Of a DNA stretch of 64,000 nucleotides, positions 37,526-47,645 are shown one piece after another. The stretch lies in contig JABAAE010000006.1 of the NCBI GenBank assembly GCA_014238905.1, positions 248,001-312,000 on the forward strand, given 5' to 3'. Each line of letters opens with the position of its first letter. Within the stretch, counting starts at the first letter, position 1. The notes under the pieces are model-generated. The model saw only the letters and a list, made by a program, of their open reading frames with translations, was not told the origin of the DNA and did not search any database. This stretch comes from Planctomycetota bacterium (GTDB taxonomy: Bacteria; Planctomycetota; Planctomycetia; Pirellulales; Pirellulaceae). The position numbers were made by a program, and so were the translations under genes.

Positions 37526-39469
37526 ATGGCTCAGGGAGAAAAAATTATCGGAATCGACCTCGGAACCACCAATTCCGTTGTGGCCGTTATCGAGGGCGGG
37601 GAGCCTACAGTCATCCCTAATCCCGAGGGAAATCGCTTGACCCCCAGCGTCGTGGCTTTTACCGAGAAAAACGAGACATTGGTTGGCGACCCGGCCCGCA
37701 ACCAAAGGGTCACCAACCCAACGCGAACCATTTATTCGGTGAAACGATTCATGGGCCGCAGGCACAATGAAGTGACCTCCGAGGAAAAGATGATCCCGTA
37801 TTCAGTGACCGGAGGGCCGTCAGAATACGTCAAAATTGATATTAACGGGAAAGAGCATACCCCTCAGGAAATATCGGCAATGACCCTCCGTCGATTAAAG
37901 GAATCAGCCGAATCCTACTTGGGTCATAAGGTCAACAAGGCCGTGATTACTGTTCCTGCCTACTTCAATGACGCCCAGCGTCAGGCCACCAAAGACGCAG
38001 GTCAAATCGCTGGACTGGAAGTTGCAAGAATCATCAATGAGCCGACTGCGGCCGCTATGGCGTACGGACTGGAAAAAGGGCAGAGCAATCAAAAAATCGT
38101 CGTTTTTGATTTTGGTGGCGGAACATTTGATGTTTCCGTATTGGAACTCAATGACGATGACGGCGTAAAGGTATTCGAGGTCATCAGCACCAGTGGGGAC
38201 ACCCACTTGGGAGGTGACGATCTGGACGAAGCACTTATCAATCACGTCGCAGATGAATTCAAAAAGGAAAATGGTGTTGACCTGCGGATGGACACCATGG
38301 CGTTGCAACGACTACAGGAAGCCTGCGAAAAAACCAAGAAAGAGCTGAGCACGCTGCCAGAGTCAAGCATTAACCTGCCGTTCATCACCATGGATGCCTC
38401 TGGACAACCCAAACACCTTCAAATGTCAATCACTCGCGCAAAGTTCGAAGAGCTGATTGATGGCTTGATCAAACGCTGCCGAATCCCGTTGGAGAAAGCT
38501 CTAAAAGATGCAAAATTTCAACCCGGCGAAATTGACGAAATCGTTCTGGTCGGTGGATCGACTCGAGTGCCTAAAGTCCAGGAGTTAGTGAAGGACTTCT
38601 TTGGAAAAGAACCTCACCGAGGCGTTAATCCGGATGAGGTGGTAGCCGTCGGAGCCGCCATCCAAGGAAGCGTTCTGTCGGGCGATCGTAAAGATGTACT
38701 ACTTCTGGACGTTACACCATTGACCCTTGGTATCGAAACCGAAGGTGGCGTGCTGACTGCGTTGATCGAACGAAATACAACTATCCCTGCCGAAAAAAAG
38801 CAGGTCTTCAGCACCGCTGCAGACAACCAGACCGCGGTCACCATTCAGGTCTCTCAGGGTGAACGAAAAATGGCGAACGATAATAGAAAACTAGGAGAAT
38901 TCAACTTGGATGGCATTCCGGCGGCACCACGGGGTGTCCCTCAAATTGAAGTCAAATTTGACATCGATGCCAATGGAATCCTGAATGTGTCGGCAAAAGA
39001 TCTTGGAACTCAAAAAGAAGCCTCAGTCACCATCAAGGATTCATCAGGGCTTGATGATGGAGAAATCCAGCAAATGCAGTCAGATGCCGAAACACATGCA
39101 GAAGACGACAAACGAAAATATGAACTCGCTGTCGCCAGAAACGAGGCCGACCAGATGTGCCATCAAATGGAAAAAATGATGGAAGAACACAAGGATAAGC
39201 TTCAGGACTCCGACATCGATCCCCTTAAGTCGGCGATTGAAAAGGTCAAAGACGCCTCGAAAGAGGAAGATGTTGCGGAAATAACCTCTGCAGTTAAAGA
39301 GCTCGAAGCCGCATCTCACGCCCTAAGCAAGGTCATGTATGAGAGCACCGGTGCAGAAAATCCAGCCGGTGGGGGTGCCGAAGATTCCGCACCAACCACC
39401 GCCGATTCGACCGATGAATCAGCTCAGGACGATGCTGTGGATGCTGAGTTCGAAGTCAAGAACGATTAG
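37526..39469 (+). CDS. dnaK: Molecular chaperone DnaK (Hsp70)
   Basis: The 647-residue protein is a full-length DnaK: phosphate-1 loop [19 protein letters not shown] near the N-terminus, [38 protein letters not shown], phosphate-2 [16 protein letters not shown], the interdomain linker [14 protein letters not shown], the substrate-binding beta domain and the full helical lid ending in the acidic [10 protein letters not shown], akin to the family's EEVKD-type tail. It folds proteins with DnaJ and GrpE, neither of which is in the window. Start ATG with AAAGGAGAG eight bases upstream is clear. A sigma-54 promoter lies 70 bp upstream and an intrinsic terminator directly downstream, so it is expressed largely on its own; clpB follows with a 250-bp gap. 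Confidence 0.97.
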   Translation: MAQGEKIIGIDLGTTNSVVAVIEGGEPTVIPNPEGNRLTPSVVAFTEKNETLVGDPARNQRVTNPTRTIYSVKRFMGRRHNEVTSEEKMIPYSVTGGPSEYVKIDINGKEHTPQEISAMTLRRLKESAESYLGHKVNKAVITVPAYFNDAQRQATKDAGQIAGLEVARIINEPTAAAMAYGLEKGQSNQKIVVFDFGGGTFDVSVLELNDDDGVKVFEVISTSGDTHLGGDDLDEALINHVADEFKKENGVDLRMDTMALQRLQEACEKTKKELSTLPESSINLPFITMDASGQPKHLQMSITRAKFEELIDGLIKRCRIPLEKALKDAKFQPGEIDEIVLVGGSTRVPKVQELVKDFFGKEPHRGVNPDEVVAVGAAIQGSVLSGDRKDVLLLDVTPLTLGIETEGGVLTALIERNTTIPAEKKQVFSTAADNQTAVTIQVSQGERKMANDNRKLGEFNLDGIPAAPRGVPQIEVKFDIDANGILNVSAKDLGTQKEASVTIKDSSGLDDGEIQQMQSDAETHAEDDKRKYELAVARNEADQMCHQMEKMMEEHKDKLQDSDIDPLKSAIEKVKDASKEEDVAEITSAVKELEAASHALSKVMYESTGAENPAGGGAEDSAPTTADSTDESAQDDAVDAEFEVKND

Positions 39470-39475
39470 TAACGG

Positions 39476-39516
39476 ACAATTCGGCCTTCCAATTGACGGC
39501 CGAATTGTTTCCTCTT
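39476..39516 (+). terminator. Intrinsic terminator after dnaK
   Basis: A perfect 11-bp stem ACAATTCGGCC (39476-39486) / GGCCGAATTGT (39498-39508) with an 11-nt loop starts 6 bp after the dnaK stop codon and is followed by TTTCCTCTT, a moderate U-tract. Confidence 0.8.
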
Positions 39517-39674
39517 CTAATCCTGAACTGCTCTACGTTTGACCATCTCTTTCCGCCAGATCATCTTGGCGAAGATTTGTAGATTTCCTCGCCAAGAGGA
39601 CAAAATAGAAACCGCTGCGCGCTGCCTAGATAACGCCCACAATTTTGAAAACCGGAGTCCGCGGCTGTTTAGTA

Positions 39675-39706
39675 AACTTGAATCCAGTTGAACTTGAATC
39701 CAGTTG
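39675..39706 (+). repeat. Exact 16-bp tandem duplication in the clpB leader
   Basis: AACTTGAATCCAGTTG is present twice head to tail (39675-39690 and 39691-39706), ending 4 bp before the GGAGGG ribosome-binding site of clpB. The period (16 bp), exactness and position suggest either a recent slippage event or a functional element in the 5' leader. Confidence 0.92.
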
Positions 39707-39722
39707 AAACGGAGGGCTAACG

Positions 39723-42371
39723 ATGAACTTCCAGTACGAAAAACTGACAAGTAAAGCTCAAGATGCTTTCGGAAAATCAATTCAGAACGCAATGCGATCG
39801 CAACACTCTGCGGTAACTGGCACTCACCTTTTGCACGCATTGCTTAATGAAGATGACGGCTTGATCGCACCGATTATCGAAAAAACCGGGGCCGATTTAC
39901 AACAGCTCCAAGGGATGGTTGATGCAGAAATCAATCGATTACCGACCGTGCAGGGAGGATCCCCCCCTCAGCCAGACCAAGAACTGCAAAACGCCCTAAT
40001 AGAATCGCAGAAGCTGGCTGCCCAGATGGAAGACGATTTTGTTTCGACGGATCATCTCATTCTTGGTCTGGCAATCCAAAAAGGCCAGCCCAAACGACTC
40101 TTGGAACTCGTTGGATTGACCGAAAAAGAGATCGGAAACGCAATCTCCGAAATCCGCGGCTTCCAAAAAGTCACCGACCAGAATCCAGAAGATAAATTCC
40201 AGGCTTTGGAGAGGTTCGCGGTGAATCTGGTCGAATTGGCAAAGAAAGGAAAATTGGATCCAGTTATCGGCCGCGATAAAGAAATACGGAGGGTTGTTCA
40301 GGTTCTATCTCGGCGAACCAAAAATAACCCGGTTCTTATTGGGCAACCCGGGGTTGGGAAAACGGCGATCGCTGAGGGACTGGCTCTTCGTATTTCTCAG
40401 GGGGACGTTCCAACCTCCCTAAAAAATCGCGAAGTACTGGCATTGGATATGGGAGCGTTAATTGCCGGCGCGAAATTCCGGGGCGAATTCGAGGAACGAT
40501 TAAAAGCCGTTCTCAAAGAAGTTCAAGCCGCTGATGGACGAATCATCCTGTTCATTGATGAACTTCATACCGTCGTTGGAGCAGGAGCTACAGAGGGCGC
40601 TAATGATGCAGCCAACCTGCTCAAGCCGGCGTTAGCTCGGGGCGAACTTCATTGCATTGGCGCCACGACACTCGATGAATACCGCAAATACGTTGAAAAA
40701 GATGCCGCTCTGGAGCGTAGATTTCAACCGGTTCAGGTTGGTGAACCCACCATCGAAGATACCGTCACCATTCTTCGGGGACTCAAATCGCGTTACGAGC
40801 AGCATCACAATATCGCTATCAAAGACAATGCGATTGTTGCCGCCGCCAAACTCTCCGCACGGTACATTACAGACCGGTTTCTTCCGGATAAAGCGATCGA
40901 CCTACTCGATGAAGCAGCAAGCCAGTTGGCGATGGAGCGGGAAAGTGTTCCAAAAGAAGTTGATGATGCACAGCGCAAGTTGATTCAGCTCGAACTAGCA
41001 GCGCGACAACTTTCTCAAGAGACTGATCTGGATACTTTAGCAGAATTGGAAAGCATCCAAACCGAAATGGATTCAACCAAGCGGAAACTTGCCGACCTCA
41101 AGGAACAGTGGAATGCAGAACGCCTTGGAGACGGAGATGCGAGGATAACGCGGGAACGGCTGGCCGAAATCGAGCACCAATTCGAAATGCTGGACTCAAA
41201 AATTAAGCAGACCAACGCCGAGGGGCGTGCAGTCAGTGAAGCCGAATATCAGGAGTTATTCAAGCTGGACCTCAAAAAGAAAGATCTCTCCAAGTCCCTT
41301 CAGCGTTCTGAAAGAAACGCCGAACAGGTTGGAAAAAATGAATCTGATCGACTTCTTAGCAGTGCAGTCACCGACGAGTCGATCGCCGAAGTCGTTGCCC
41401 AATGGACTGGAATTCCGGTCGCAAAAATGACCGAAACAGAATCCGCCAAATTACTAGTCCTTGAAGAACGCATTCAACAACGGGTAATCGGTCAGCAAGA
41501 AGCGGTCGAGGCTGTTTCCGATGCCGTCCGAAGAAACCACTCCGGTCTCCAGGATCCAAACCAACCCATTGGTTCGTTCCTTTTTTTGGGTCCCACCGGT
41601 GTTGGAAAAACTGAATTATGTAAAACCCTTGCGGAAGTTTTATTCGATGACGAGAACGCGATAGTTCGAATTGACATGAGCGAATTCATGGAACGTCATT
41701 CGGTCAGTCGGTTGATCGGGGCCCCTCCTGGCTATGTTGGTTTTGAAGAAGGTGGAAAATTAACCGAAGCAGTTCGCCGCCGGGCCTATTCGGTCATTCT
41801 TTTGGACGAAATCGAAAAAGCCCATCCCGATGTATTTAACATTCTCCTACAGGTTCTCGATGATGGTCGTCTGACGGACAATCATGGTAACACGGTCGAT
41901 TTCACAAACACCATCGTGATCATGACGAGCAATATCGGAAGTTCACTGATTCAAAAAATCAGTGAATCCAATGGAGACCGTCAGGAGATGATTGAATCGG
42001 TAAATCGTTTGTTAAAGGTGAAAATGGCTCCCGAGTTCCTCAACCGAATTGATGAAAAAATCATTTTCTCCCCGTTATCGATCGAACAGGTCCGGGAAAT
42101 TGTCGACATACAAATCGACTTGATATCAGAACGGATAGCCCAACGGTTTTTAAACCTGGTTATCGAACAACCTGCACGTGACTGGATTGCTAAACAATCC
42201 TATGACCCAGTCTATGGCGCTCGGCCCATCAAGCGGTTCATCCAACAGAATATCGAAAACCTGTTGGCCCGCGAAATACTGAGAAGAGAAATTGTTCCGG
42301 AATCAACTCTGAGGATTTCATGGGACGGTGAGTCATTCCGCCTCGATATTGAGGAGTGCCAGAAAGTCTAG
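39723..42371 (+). CDS. clpB: ATP-dependent disaggregase ClpB
   Basis: The 882-residue protein has the ClpB layout: N-terminal double-Clp repeat domain (residues 1-145), first AAA module with Walker [11 protein letters not shown] (about 207-216) and Walker [10 protein letters not shown], the middle coiled coil with [21 protein letters not shown] at its start (about 390-540), second AAA module with [10 protein letters not shown] (about 622-631) and [16 protein letters not shown], and the C-terminal small domain ([19 protein letters not shown]). ClpB works with DnaK to rescue aggregated proteins, matching its position after dnaK. The middle domain separates it from ClpA and ClpC. ATG 39723 has GGAGGG at ideal spacing. 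A 16-bp tandem duplication lies in the leader, and no sigma-54 site is seen in front of it. Confidence 0.97.
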   Translation: MNFQYEKLTSKAQDAFGKSIQNAMRSQHSAVTGTHLLHALLNEDDGLIAPIIEKTGADLQQLQGMVDAEINRLPTVQGGSPPQPDQELQNALIESQKLAAQMEDDFVSTDHLILGLAIQKGQPKRLLELVGLTEKEIGNAISEIRGFQKVTDQNPEDKFQALERFAVNLVELAKKGKLDPVIGRDKEIRRVVQVLSRRTKNNPVLIGQPGVGKTAIAEGLALRISQGDVPTSLKNREVLALDMGALIAGAKFRGEFEERLKAVLKEVQAADGRIILFIDELHTVVGAGATEGANDAANLLKPALARGELHCIGATTLDEYRKYVEKDAALERRFQPVQVGEPTIEDTVTILRGLKSRYEQHHNIAIKDNAIVAAAKLSARYITDRFLPDKAIDLLDEAASQLAMERESVPKEVDDAQRKLIQLELAARQLSQETDLDTLAELESIQTEMDSTKRKLADLKEQWNAERLGDGDARITRERLAEIEHQFEMLDSKIKQTNAEGRAVSEAEYQELFKLDLKKKDLSKSLQRSERNAEQVGKNESDRLLSSAVTDESIAEVVAQWTGIPVAKMTETESAKLLVLEERIQQRVIGQQEAVEAVSDAVRRNHSGLQDPNQPIGSFLFLGPTGVGKTELCKTLAEVLFDDENAIVRIDMSEFMERHSVSRLIGAPPGYVGFEEGGKLTEAVRRRAYSVILLDEIEKAHPDVFNILLQVLDDGRLTDNHGNTVDFTNTIVIMTSNIGSSLIQKISESNGDRQEMIESVNRLLKVKMAPEFLNRIDEKIIFSPLSIEQVREIVDIQIDLISERIAQRFLNLVIEQPARDWIAKQSYDPVYGARPIKRFIQQNIENLLAREILRREIVPESTLRISWDGESFRLDIEECQKV

Positions 42372-42490
42372 GTGCTCTTTTGGGTGAACCTATTGGATGC
42401 CACAATGACAAAGATGCATCACAGAGTCCATGGAAATTGCGTGCGACCGCCTGCAGGGACTTTTCGAAGAGTTCTTCAGAAACTCTCGGC

Positions 42491-43048
42491 TCAAATACCA
42501 GCGACCGTCTCTGACAGCACCTGGTTGGTCATTCCAGCTTCATTGGAATTCAATCGCAACGCATAAATACCTGGCTCAACTCGAACGATCATCACGTTCC
42601 AAAGCGAGTGCATCTTGCCATTTTTGTTGCGGAAGACATGGAACAACCGGAACCGGTTATTGCAGCTTTGCAGTTTCTGTCCAATGCTGTCCTGATGCAA
42701 TCCAACAGTTCCCTTTTTTGATTCGTGATAAAGCAGCTCGACCACCTGAGCCTGGGTACGGTTGAAAAAATGCTGTTGTCCCTGCCAAACGACTACCGAA
42801 AAATCGGACGAAAAATACACGTCATGATTTGGGTTGATGATTTCGTTGGTTGGATCTTCACCTTGCATCAAATCGAGAAGGTTTTGCAAGGGCATTCGGC
42901 TGATGCGGGATAGGTCCCAGCTGTGTCGCACCGAAAAGTGAAGGGAAATCTGATTTAACACGAAAGCCCAAGGATCCGAATCGCGGACAATGCCCAAGTT
43001 TGCCGCAAGGCTAAGAATCTGCCTTTTTAACTCGTTGTCAACTGACAT
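42491..43048 (-). CDS. Hypothetical protein with winged-helix-like C-terminus
   Basis: From the ATG at 43048 (AGGAAG site six bases upstream) the product has about 185 residues. Residues 1-85 are helical and charged with no recognised fold. Residues 90-175 (region starting RTQAQVVELLYHE and including LHQDSIGQKLQSC and FRLFHVFR, ending with PGIYALRLN) have the helix-helix-wing pattern of small DNA-binding domains seen in phage-derived and planctomycete regulators; this is a pattern judgement without a named family. It converges on clpB with 119 bp between the stops. Function unknown. Confidence 0.7.
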   Translation of the reverse strand: MSVDNELKRQILSLAANLGIVRDSDPWAFVLNQISLHFSVRHSWDLSRISRMPLQNLLDLMQGEDPTNEIINPNHDVYFSSDFSVVVWQGQQHFFNRTQAQVVELLYHESKKGTVGLHQDSIGQKLQSCNNRFRLFHVFRNKNGKMHSLWNVMIVRVEPGIYALRLNSNEAGMTNQVLSETVAGI

Positions 43049-43332
43049 AAACACTTCCTGATTGCGGGCGTTGCCTTGTTCATCAAGGTGAAGGCCAATC
43101 CATTAACCCATTGATTCGATATCTTGTTTTATCGATTCAAAAATCAAATGCTTGCGGGACCATTGCCAAAATAACCCGATTATTCGACGGCCCAAATGCT
43201 AAAATATCTTGAGCCACTGAGCGGTCAGGGAAATCGTCCTGATATTCCGGTTTTAACAATGGCACAAGGAGTAGCAAGAGAGCCTGAAATTAACCGTATT
43301 GCAGATTGAACGGTCTAGAAAGGAGCGTCACG

Positions 43333-44259
43333 TTAGTCCAAGTTTCGCTGCAACTCATTTTCTGCAGTCCACCAATGGAGCTGGTTGCGGCCAAACTTTT
43401 TTGAACGATACAAAGCTTTATCCGCTCGACTGATAATAGAATCTACCGAATCGTCGGAATGAACAACCGTCAGGCCCATACTTAAGGTCACCGCCAAACC
43501 AGCATTCTCACCATCCAGAGAGAAGGTGATGTTTTCGACTTGCTCACGTGTTCGACCGGCAATGTCTCTGGCACTCTCAAAATCGACTCCATCGAGAAGA
43601 ATAGAGAATTCATCTCCGCCGTAGCGAGCAACGTGATCTTTAGGACGGACACAATCCACTAGCACATTACCAATGCTTTTCACGACCCCGTCGCCGGCTT
43701 GATGGCCGAAGGTATCGTTAATCCGTTTGAAATGATCGACATCGCAAAGCAATAGACCAAACGGAATGTTTTTGGCGTGAAAACGGGTAATAAGGTATTC
43801 CAACCGCTCATCGAATGCTTTTCGATTCTCCAAGCCGGAAAGCTCATCGGTACGCGCCTCTCGTCGAGAACGGTCAATCTCCTGAGCCTGTTCCTCTAGC
43901 TGATACTGGGTAATCAACAGATCATTTTCCATCTTCCGATTGGCCTCCACGACTGCAGAGATCTGTTCAATCAAGACCTTCTGAGCACAATCCAACTCTC
44001 CGCTAAACTGCTTAGAAACCGACTGGCGCACAGAATTTAATTCAACATTGTGGCTACCCACGTCAAAATTGAATTGTTCGGTACTCTCCAGCAATTTGGT
44101 CAATGCCGATAGAGTTCGCTTGCGATCTTCCTTAAGCCGAGCAGGTTCTTTCAAGAGCGTATAGGATCTTCCAATCACAAATCCAGCAACGATACCGACC
44201 ACGACATTCATCAAGGACCAAAAGGCGACCGTCGGAGATAGAATTTCCGAAAAATCCAC
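43333..44259 (-). CDS. Membrane-anchored GGDEF diguanylate cyclase
   Basis: The 308-residue protein has one N-terminal membrane helix (about 11-30), a cytoplasmic helical/coiled-coil linker (40-135) and a GGDEF domain (137-300). The active site is intact as RYGGDEF (GGDEF at 214-218), the DVDHFKRINDTFGHQAGD metal- and GTP-binding segment is present, and the inhibitory I-site RxxD lies five residues before GGDEF as RPKD (205-208). It should therefore make c-di-GMP from two GTP and be product-inhibited. No separate sensory domain is seen; the linker may transmit signals from dimerisation. The start is GTG with AGGGA five bases upstream. It stands alone between two gaps. Confidence 0.93.
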   Translation of the reverse strand: MDFSEILSPTVAFWSLMNVVVGIVAGFVIGRSYTLLKEPARLKEDRKRTLSALTKLLESTEQFNFDVGSHNVELNSVRQSVSKQFSGELDCAQKVLIEQISAVVEANRKMENDLLITQYQLEEQAQEIDRSRREARTDELSGLENRKAFDERLEYLITRFHAKNIPFGLLLCDVDHFKRINDTFGHQAGDGVVKSIGNVLVDCVRPKDHVARYGGDEFSILLDGVDFESARDIAGRTREQVENITFSLDGENAGLAVTLSMGLTVVHSDDSVDSIISRADKALYRSKKFGRNQLHWWTAENELQRNLD

Positions 44260-44713
44260 TGCTGTCCCTGTGGGATGGAGACGGATAAAACAACATAAGC
44301 ATCAAAGGGATCGGTTACGGCGGATTCCCCGGAGGAACAACAGGAACCGAACCCGTTGGCATTATCGTGCATTAACAGGCCTCCATTACCGTTTTTCCTG
44401 TACCAGTTTGTTGCCCATGTCATCCAATCCTCCCGTTTTCCCCAAAGTAAAATGGCCAATTGAGAGCGTGTAGCCTAACCACTATCCCCACAAACCCGGG
44501 CCTTGAGGTGTTCCACCTTCTTTGAAGATCTTGGCGACGATTATTCCGGTTATTTGATTTAGGCAACGCGTGTAAAAATAGACTTCAACCCGTCCGGCAG
44601 CTTGTCAATAAAGAGGTTGAAAACGGACGATGAATGCAGATTGCATGGCGGATAATCTGGCTACCATCGGATGCAAGTAGCCTTCCGGCATTGGTGCGAT
44701 CAATCGACGAGCA
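44260..44713. other. Intergenic region between GGDEF and thiolase genes
   Basis: About 450 bp lie between two minus-strand genes. A minus-strand frame at 44211-44459 overlaps the start of the GGDEF gene and has no protein-like character. The region holds the GGDEF promoter and the end of the thiolase transcript. I see no RNA element. Confidence 0.45.
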
Positions 44714-45913
44714 TCACGTCAACTCAATTCTTTCAATCAACATCGCAACCGCATTGCCGCCGCCCAAACAGAGACTAACGACCCCGTATCGCGCCTGGTT
44801 CTCCTGAAGAATATGCATTAACGTCACCAAGCATCTAGCACCACTTGCTCCAATTGGATGTCCCAGAGAAATCCCGCCACCATTGACGTTGACGATTTCC
44901 GGTTGAATGGGAAGTTGATCAAGACAAGCAACCATTTGAGCAGCAAATGCTTCATTGATTTCGAAAAAATCAATCGATTCCAGGGGAACCCCTGTCTTTT
45001 CAGCCAGCTGTTCAATGGCGAGTACAGGTGCGATGAACAGATCCTTGGGTGCAACACCGCTGGTTACCGATCCAATAATTTTGAACACCATTTCCGCTGA
45101 CGTCTGCCTTGCTTTCAGGTGGTCGACAACCACGACAGCCGCCGCACCATCAGCCAATGTCGATGCATTCCCTGCGGTCACCGTACCCGATTGATCAAAA
45201 ACAGGCCGCAAGCGAGATAGAGATTCAAAATCTGATTCCTCGCGTACACATTCGTCGATGGCAACAAGCTGATCCCCTTTTCGACTTTTGCAAGTCACCG
45301 TCACCAATTCCTTCTTAAACAGATCTTGGCGGATGGCCTCCGAAGCAAACGCCTGGCTCCGGGCAGCAAATTCATCCTGTTGCGATCTGGAAACTTCATA
45401 TTCCCGGGCGACATACTCTGCGTGACTACCCATATGGCAGCCCTCAAAGGCGCACGTCAGGCCGTCAAAAATCAGCGCATCCAGCAACGCAACATCACCA
45501 AGTTTGGCTCCCGCTCTAACCGATTTAGCCAAATGTGGTGCACCTGACATGCTTTCCATTCCGCCGGCCACAATCATCGACGCATCACCTGCCCGAATTG
45601 CCTGATCCGCCATCATGACCGTCTTCAAACCTGAACCACAAACCTTGTTGATGGTGACGCAAGGCGTCTCCACAGCCAATCCCGCCTTCAAGGCTGCTTG
45701 CCTGGCCGGGGCCTGACCTACTCCAGCTTGCAGAACATTTCCCATCGATACTTCACAGACTTCACTTCCTAGACCCGTTTTTCCAACGCAATCCTCAATG
45801 ACAATTGCGCCCAATTCCGGTGCAGAAAGCCCCGAGAGCCCCCCCAGAAAGGCACCAATTGGTGTTCGCGAACCGGAAACAATGTATGAATGAGTACTTC
45901 TAACTTCGGTCAT
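44714..45913 (-). CDS. Acetyl-CoA C-acyltransferase (thiolase II type)
   Basis: From ATG 45913 the protein has 399 residues and is a complete thiolase: nucleophile Cys92 in INKVCGSGLKTV, GGMESMS, the EINEAFA motif, the GHPIGASG histidine loop and the C-terminal catalytic Cys in SLCLGGGNA. It catalyses reversible condensation of two acetyl-CoA or thiolytic cleavage of 3-ketoacyl-CoA. The EINEAFA, GHPIGASG and CLGGGNA forms fit the acetyl-CoA acetyltransferase (AtoB/PhaA) group. The frame is open to 46012 but those extra 33 residues are Cys-rich, hydrophobic and not family-like. No other beta-oxidation or PHB genes are adjacent. Confidence 0.92.
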   Translation of the reverse strand: MTEVRSTHSYIVSGSRTPIGAFLGGLSGLSAPELGAIVIEDCVGKTGLGSEVCEVSMGNVLQAGVGQAPARQAALKAGLAVETPCVTINKVCGSGLKTVMMADQAIRAGDASMIVAGGMESMSGAPHLAKSVRAGAKLGDVALLDALIFDGLTCAFEGCHMGSHAEYVAREYEVSRSQQDEFAARSQAFASEAIRQDLFKKELVTVTCKSRKGDQLVAIDECVREESDFESLSRLRPVFDQSGTVTAGNASTLADGAAAVVVVDHLKARQTSAEMVFKIIGSVTSGVAPKDLFIAPVLAIEQLAEKTGVPLESIDFFEINEAFAAQMVACLDQLPIQPEIVNVNGGGISLGHPIGASGARCLVTLMHILQENQARYGVVSLCLGGGNAVAMLIERIELT

Positions 45914-46273
45914 GGTATTTCGAATGAGAAAAAGTAAGTAGGGAATCAAACTGCATGCCACACAGCATTCCAAAAAGCATCTTTGGCATGAAAATTCCGT
46001 TGCCAAAAGCAAAACCAGTAGATGATGGAAACCAATGTTTTACTGTGTCTAGTTTCCCGATAATCTCGATGACGTCAATTCTCCAATTCACCTATTCCAA
46101 ATAATGCTCTTTGGCGTCAGGTATTTCCTATTCGGAATCGTGGTCAATTCCGGATTCAGTTCCGAAGAATAGGCTCTTTTATTGAAAACTGTCCTCAAAG
46201 CTAGCATCTTGGAAAACCGATAGCAAAAAAGGCCATTCAATCTGCAACCAATGAAGAAACAGACGACCACACT
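45914..46273. other. Divergent intergenic region
   Basis: About 360 bp separate the thiolase gene (minus) from the secreted unknown (plus). It should contain both promoters. Short minus-strand frames (46088-46297, 46237-46443) overlap the neighbouring gene and are not called. Nothing specific was recognised. Confidence 0.45.
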
Positions 46274-47518
46274 GTGAAGAACTCCTTGCTTCCCCAAATA
46301 TTGACACTCATCGCCGCCTTCTCATCGGTCGGTTCCGTAATATCGCTCTCAGGGCAAGAGAGTGAAAAATCGCTTTCGTTGGAAAAGAGCAAAAACGTCG
46401 AGTCTTCCGAGAACCGCTCGGGCTCCGAGGCCGAAGCCGTCAAAACTGGTGAAAAAATCCAGCCGGGTGACCAACCGCCAAATCAGGCAGGCGACAGTAA
46501 CCTTCAGCCTTCCCGGACCAAAGTAAGTCAAGCAACTTTACAGCTGAAATCGCAATTGGAATCCAACCTGAAATACTACTTTGCTCAAAAGGAAAATTCG
46601 GAATATCGAAGTCCTTGGGGCGTAATGCATGCCATGGTCGCCTTCGGACCCTACGCTGAAATGTATGGAAAAGGACGCATCGTGAAAGATGTCGACTGGC
46701 TTTGTAACAATGAGAAATGTCGCGGGATGCAACTGCTGACGACCAGACGCGGCGAGTTGGAAACCAATAATGGCCCCGGAAGACAGGGCCATGATGGTCA
46801 ATTCCTCGCGATTCTAGCCCAATCCCAAGTCCCGAAAACACGAAAACTGACCGTCGGGCGCCGATCTTTCTCAATCGAAGACCTGATCAATTATGAAATG
46901 CAAACATGCAAGCCCAACACTGAATTGACGTTTAAGCTAATCGGACTGTCACATTACCTCGATTCAGACCGGGAATGGAAATCATCTGACGGACAACGGT
47001 GGTCACTAGAGCGCATCCTGAGTGAGGAGTTAAAACAACCGATTAATGGAGCTGCCTGCGGTGGCACCCACCGGCTTATGGGGTTCAGTTATGCCCTCTT
47101 GATGCGAAAACTTCAAGAAAAAACGCTGGATGGACACTGGAAAAAGGCAGATGACTTTCTGGCTGATTTCAGGAACCATGCTTTTAAACTGCAAAATCGC
47201 GATGGTAGTTTCAGCACCGAATGGTTTAAGCGGCGCAGCTTTGAAAAAGACCCGCAACGACGTGTTCAGACAACTGGGCACATTCTGGAATGGCTTCTCT
47301 TTTCGGCCACCCAAGAGCAGTTACAGGATCGGCGTTTAATCAATTCGGTAAAGTATCTCTCAAACATCATGTGGTCCCAACGCAAGGCGAAATGGGAAAT
47401 TGGACCCAAAGGCCACGCCCTCAGAGCCCTCCGGTTATTCTATGAACGCGTTCTCGCCGACGCACCACAACTGGCAGAACTGATGTCCTGGGACGACTCA
47501 TCTGCGAGCATCAGGTGA
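46274..47518 (+). CDS. Secreted hypothetical protein, alpha-helical
   Basis: The 414-residue product has a signal peptide (1-27), a Ser/Glu/Lys/Pro-rich linker (28-85) and a helical domain of about 330 residues. Conserved-looking segments include SPWGVMHAMVAFG, NNGPGRQGHDGQFLAILAQ, CKPNTELTFKLIGLSHYL, GAACGGTHRLMGFSYALL and VQTTGHILEWLLFSA, spaced like the inner and outer helices of an alpha/alpha barrel with His/Gly-rich loops. I do not recognise a named enzyme family; similar planctomycete proteins are usually annotated as hypothetical. The start is GTG, without a strong ribosome-binding site. It lies 127 bp before the diadenylate cyclase gene on the same strand. Confidence 0.78.
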   Translation: MKNSLLPQILTLIAAFSSVGSVISLSGQESEKSLSLEKSKNVESSENRSGSEAEAVKTGEKIQPGDQPPNQAGDSNLQPSRTKVSQATLQLKSQLESNLKYYFAQKENSEYRSPWGVMHAMVAFGPYAEMYGKGRIVKDVDWLCNNEKCRGMQLLTTRRGELETNNGPGRQGHDGQFLAILAQSQVPKTRKLTVGRRSFSIEDLINYEMQTCKPNTELTFKLIGLSHYLDSDREWKSSDGQRWSLERILSEELKQPINGAACGGTHRLMGFSYALLMRKLQEKTLDGHWKKADDFLADFRNHAFKLQNRDGSFSTEWFKRRSFEKDPQRRVQTTGHILEWLLFSATQEQLQDRRLINSVKYLSNIMWSQRKAKWEIGPKGHALRALRLFYERVLADAPQLAELMSWDDSSASIR

Positions 47519-47645
47519 TCGAAAGCTGGTAATTTCAATTGAAATCAGGGCGGTTACCATTGTGAAATGGTGTGTCAGGAAGTAGATTGCGGAAAAGTCA
47601 TTTCTCCTGCATATTCTCAAAACCAACTAATCGCCCCTTGGTTGA

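Noticed and set aside
39470-39722. Second sigma-54 promoter in front of clpB
   Set aside because: No TGGCAC-type -24 box exists in this interval; the duplicated sequence contains TTGAA but no -12 GC at the right spacing.
43255-43285. Sigma-54-like TGGCACAAGGAGTAGCAAG
   Set aside because: GG and GC are 11 bp apart instead of 10, and no plus-strand gene starts downstream.
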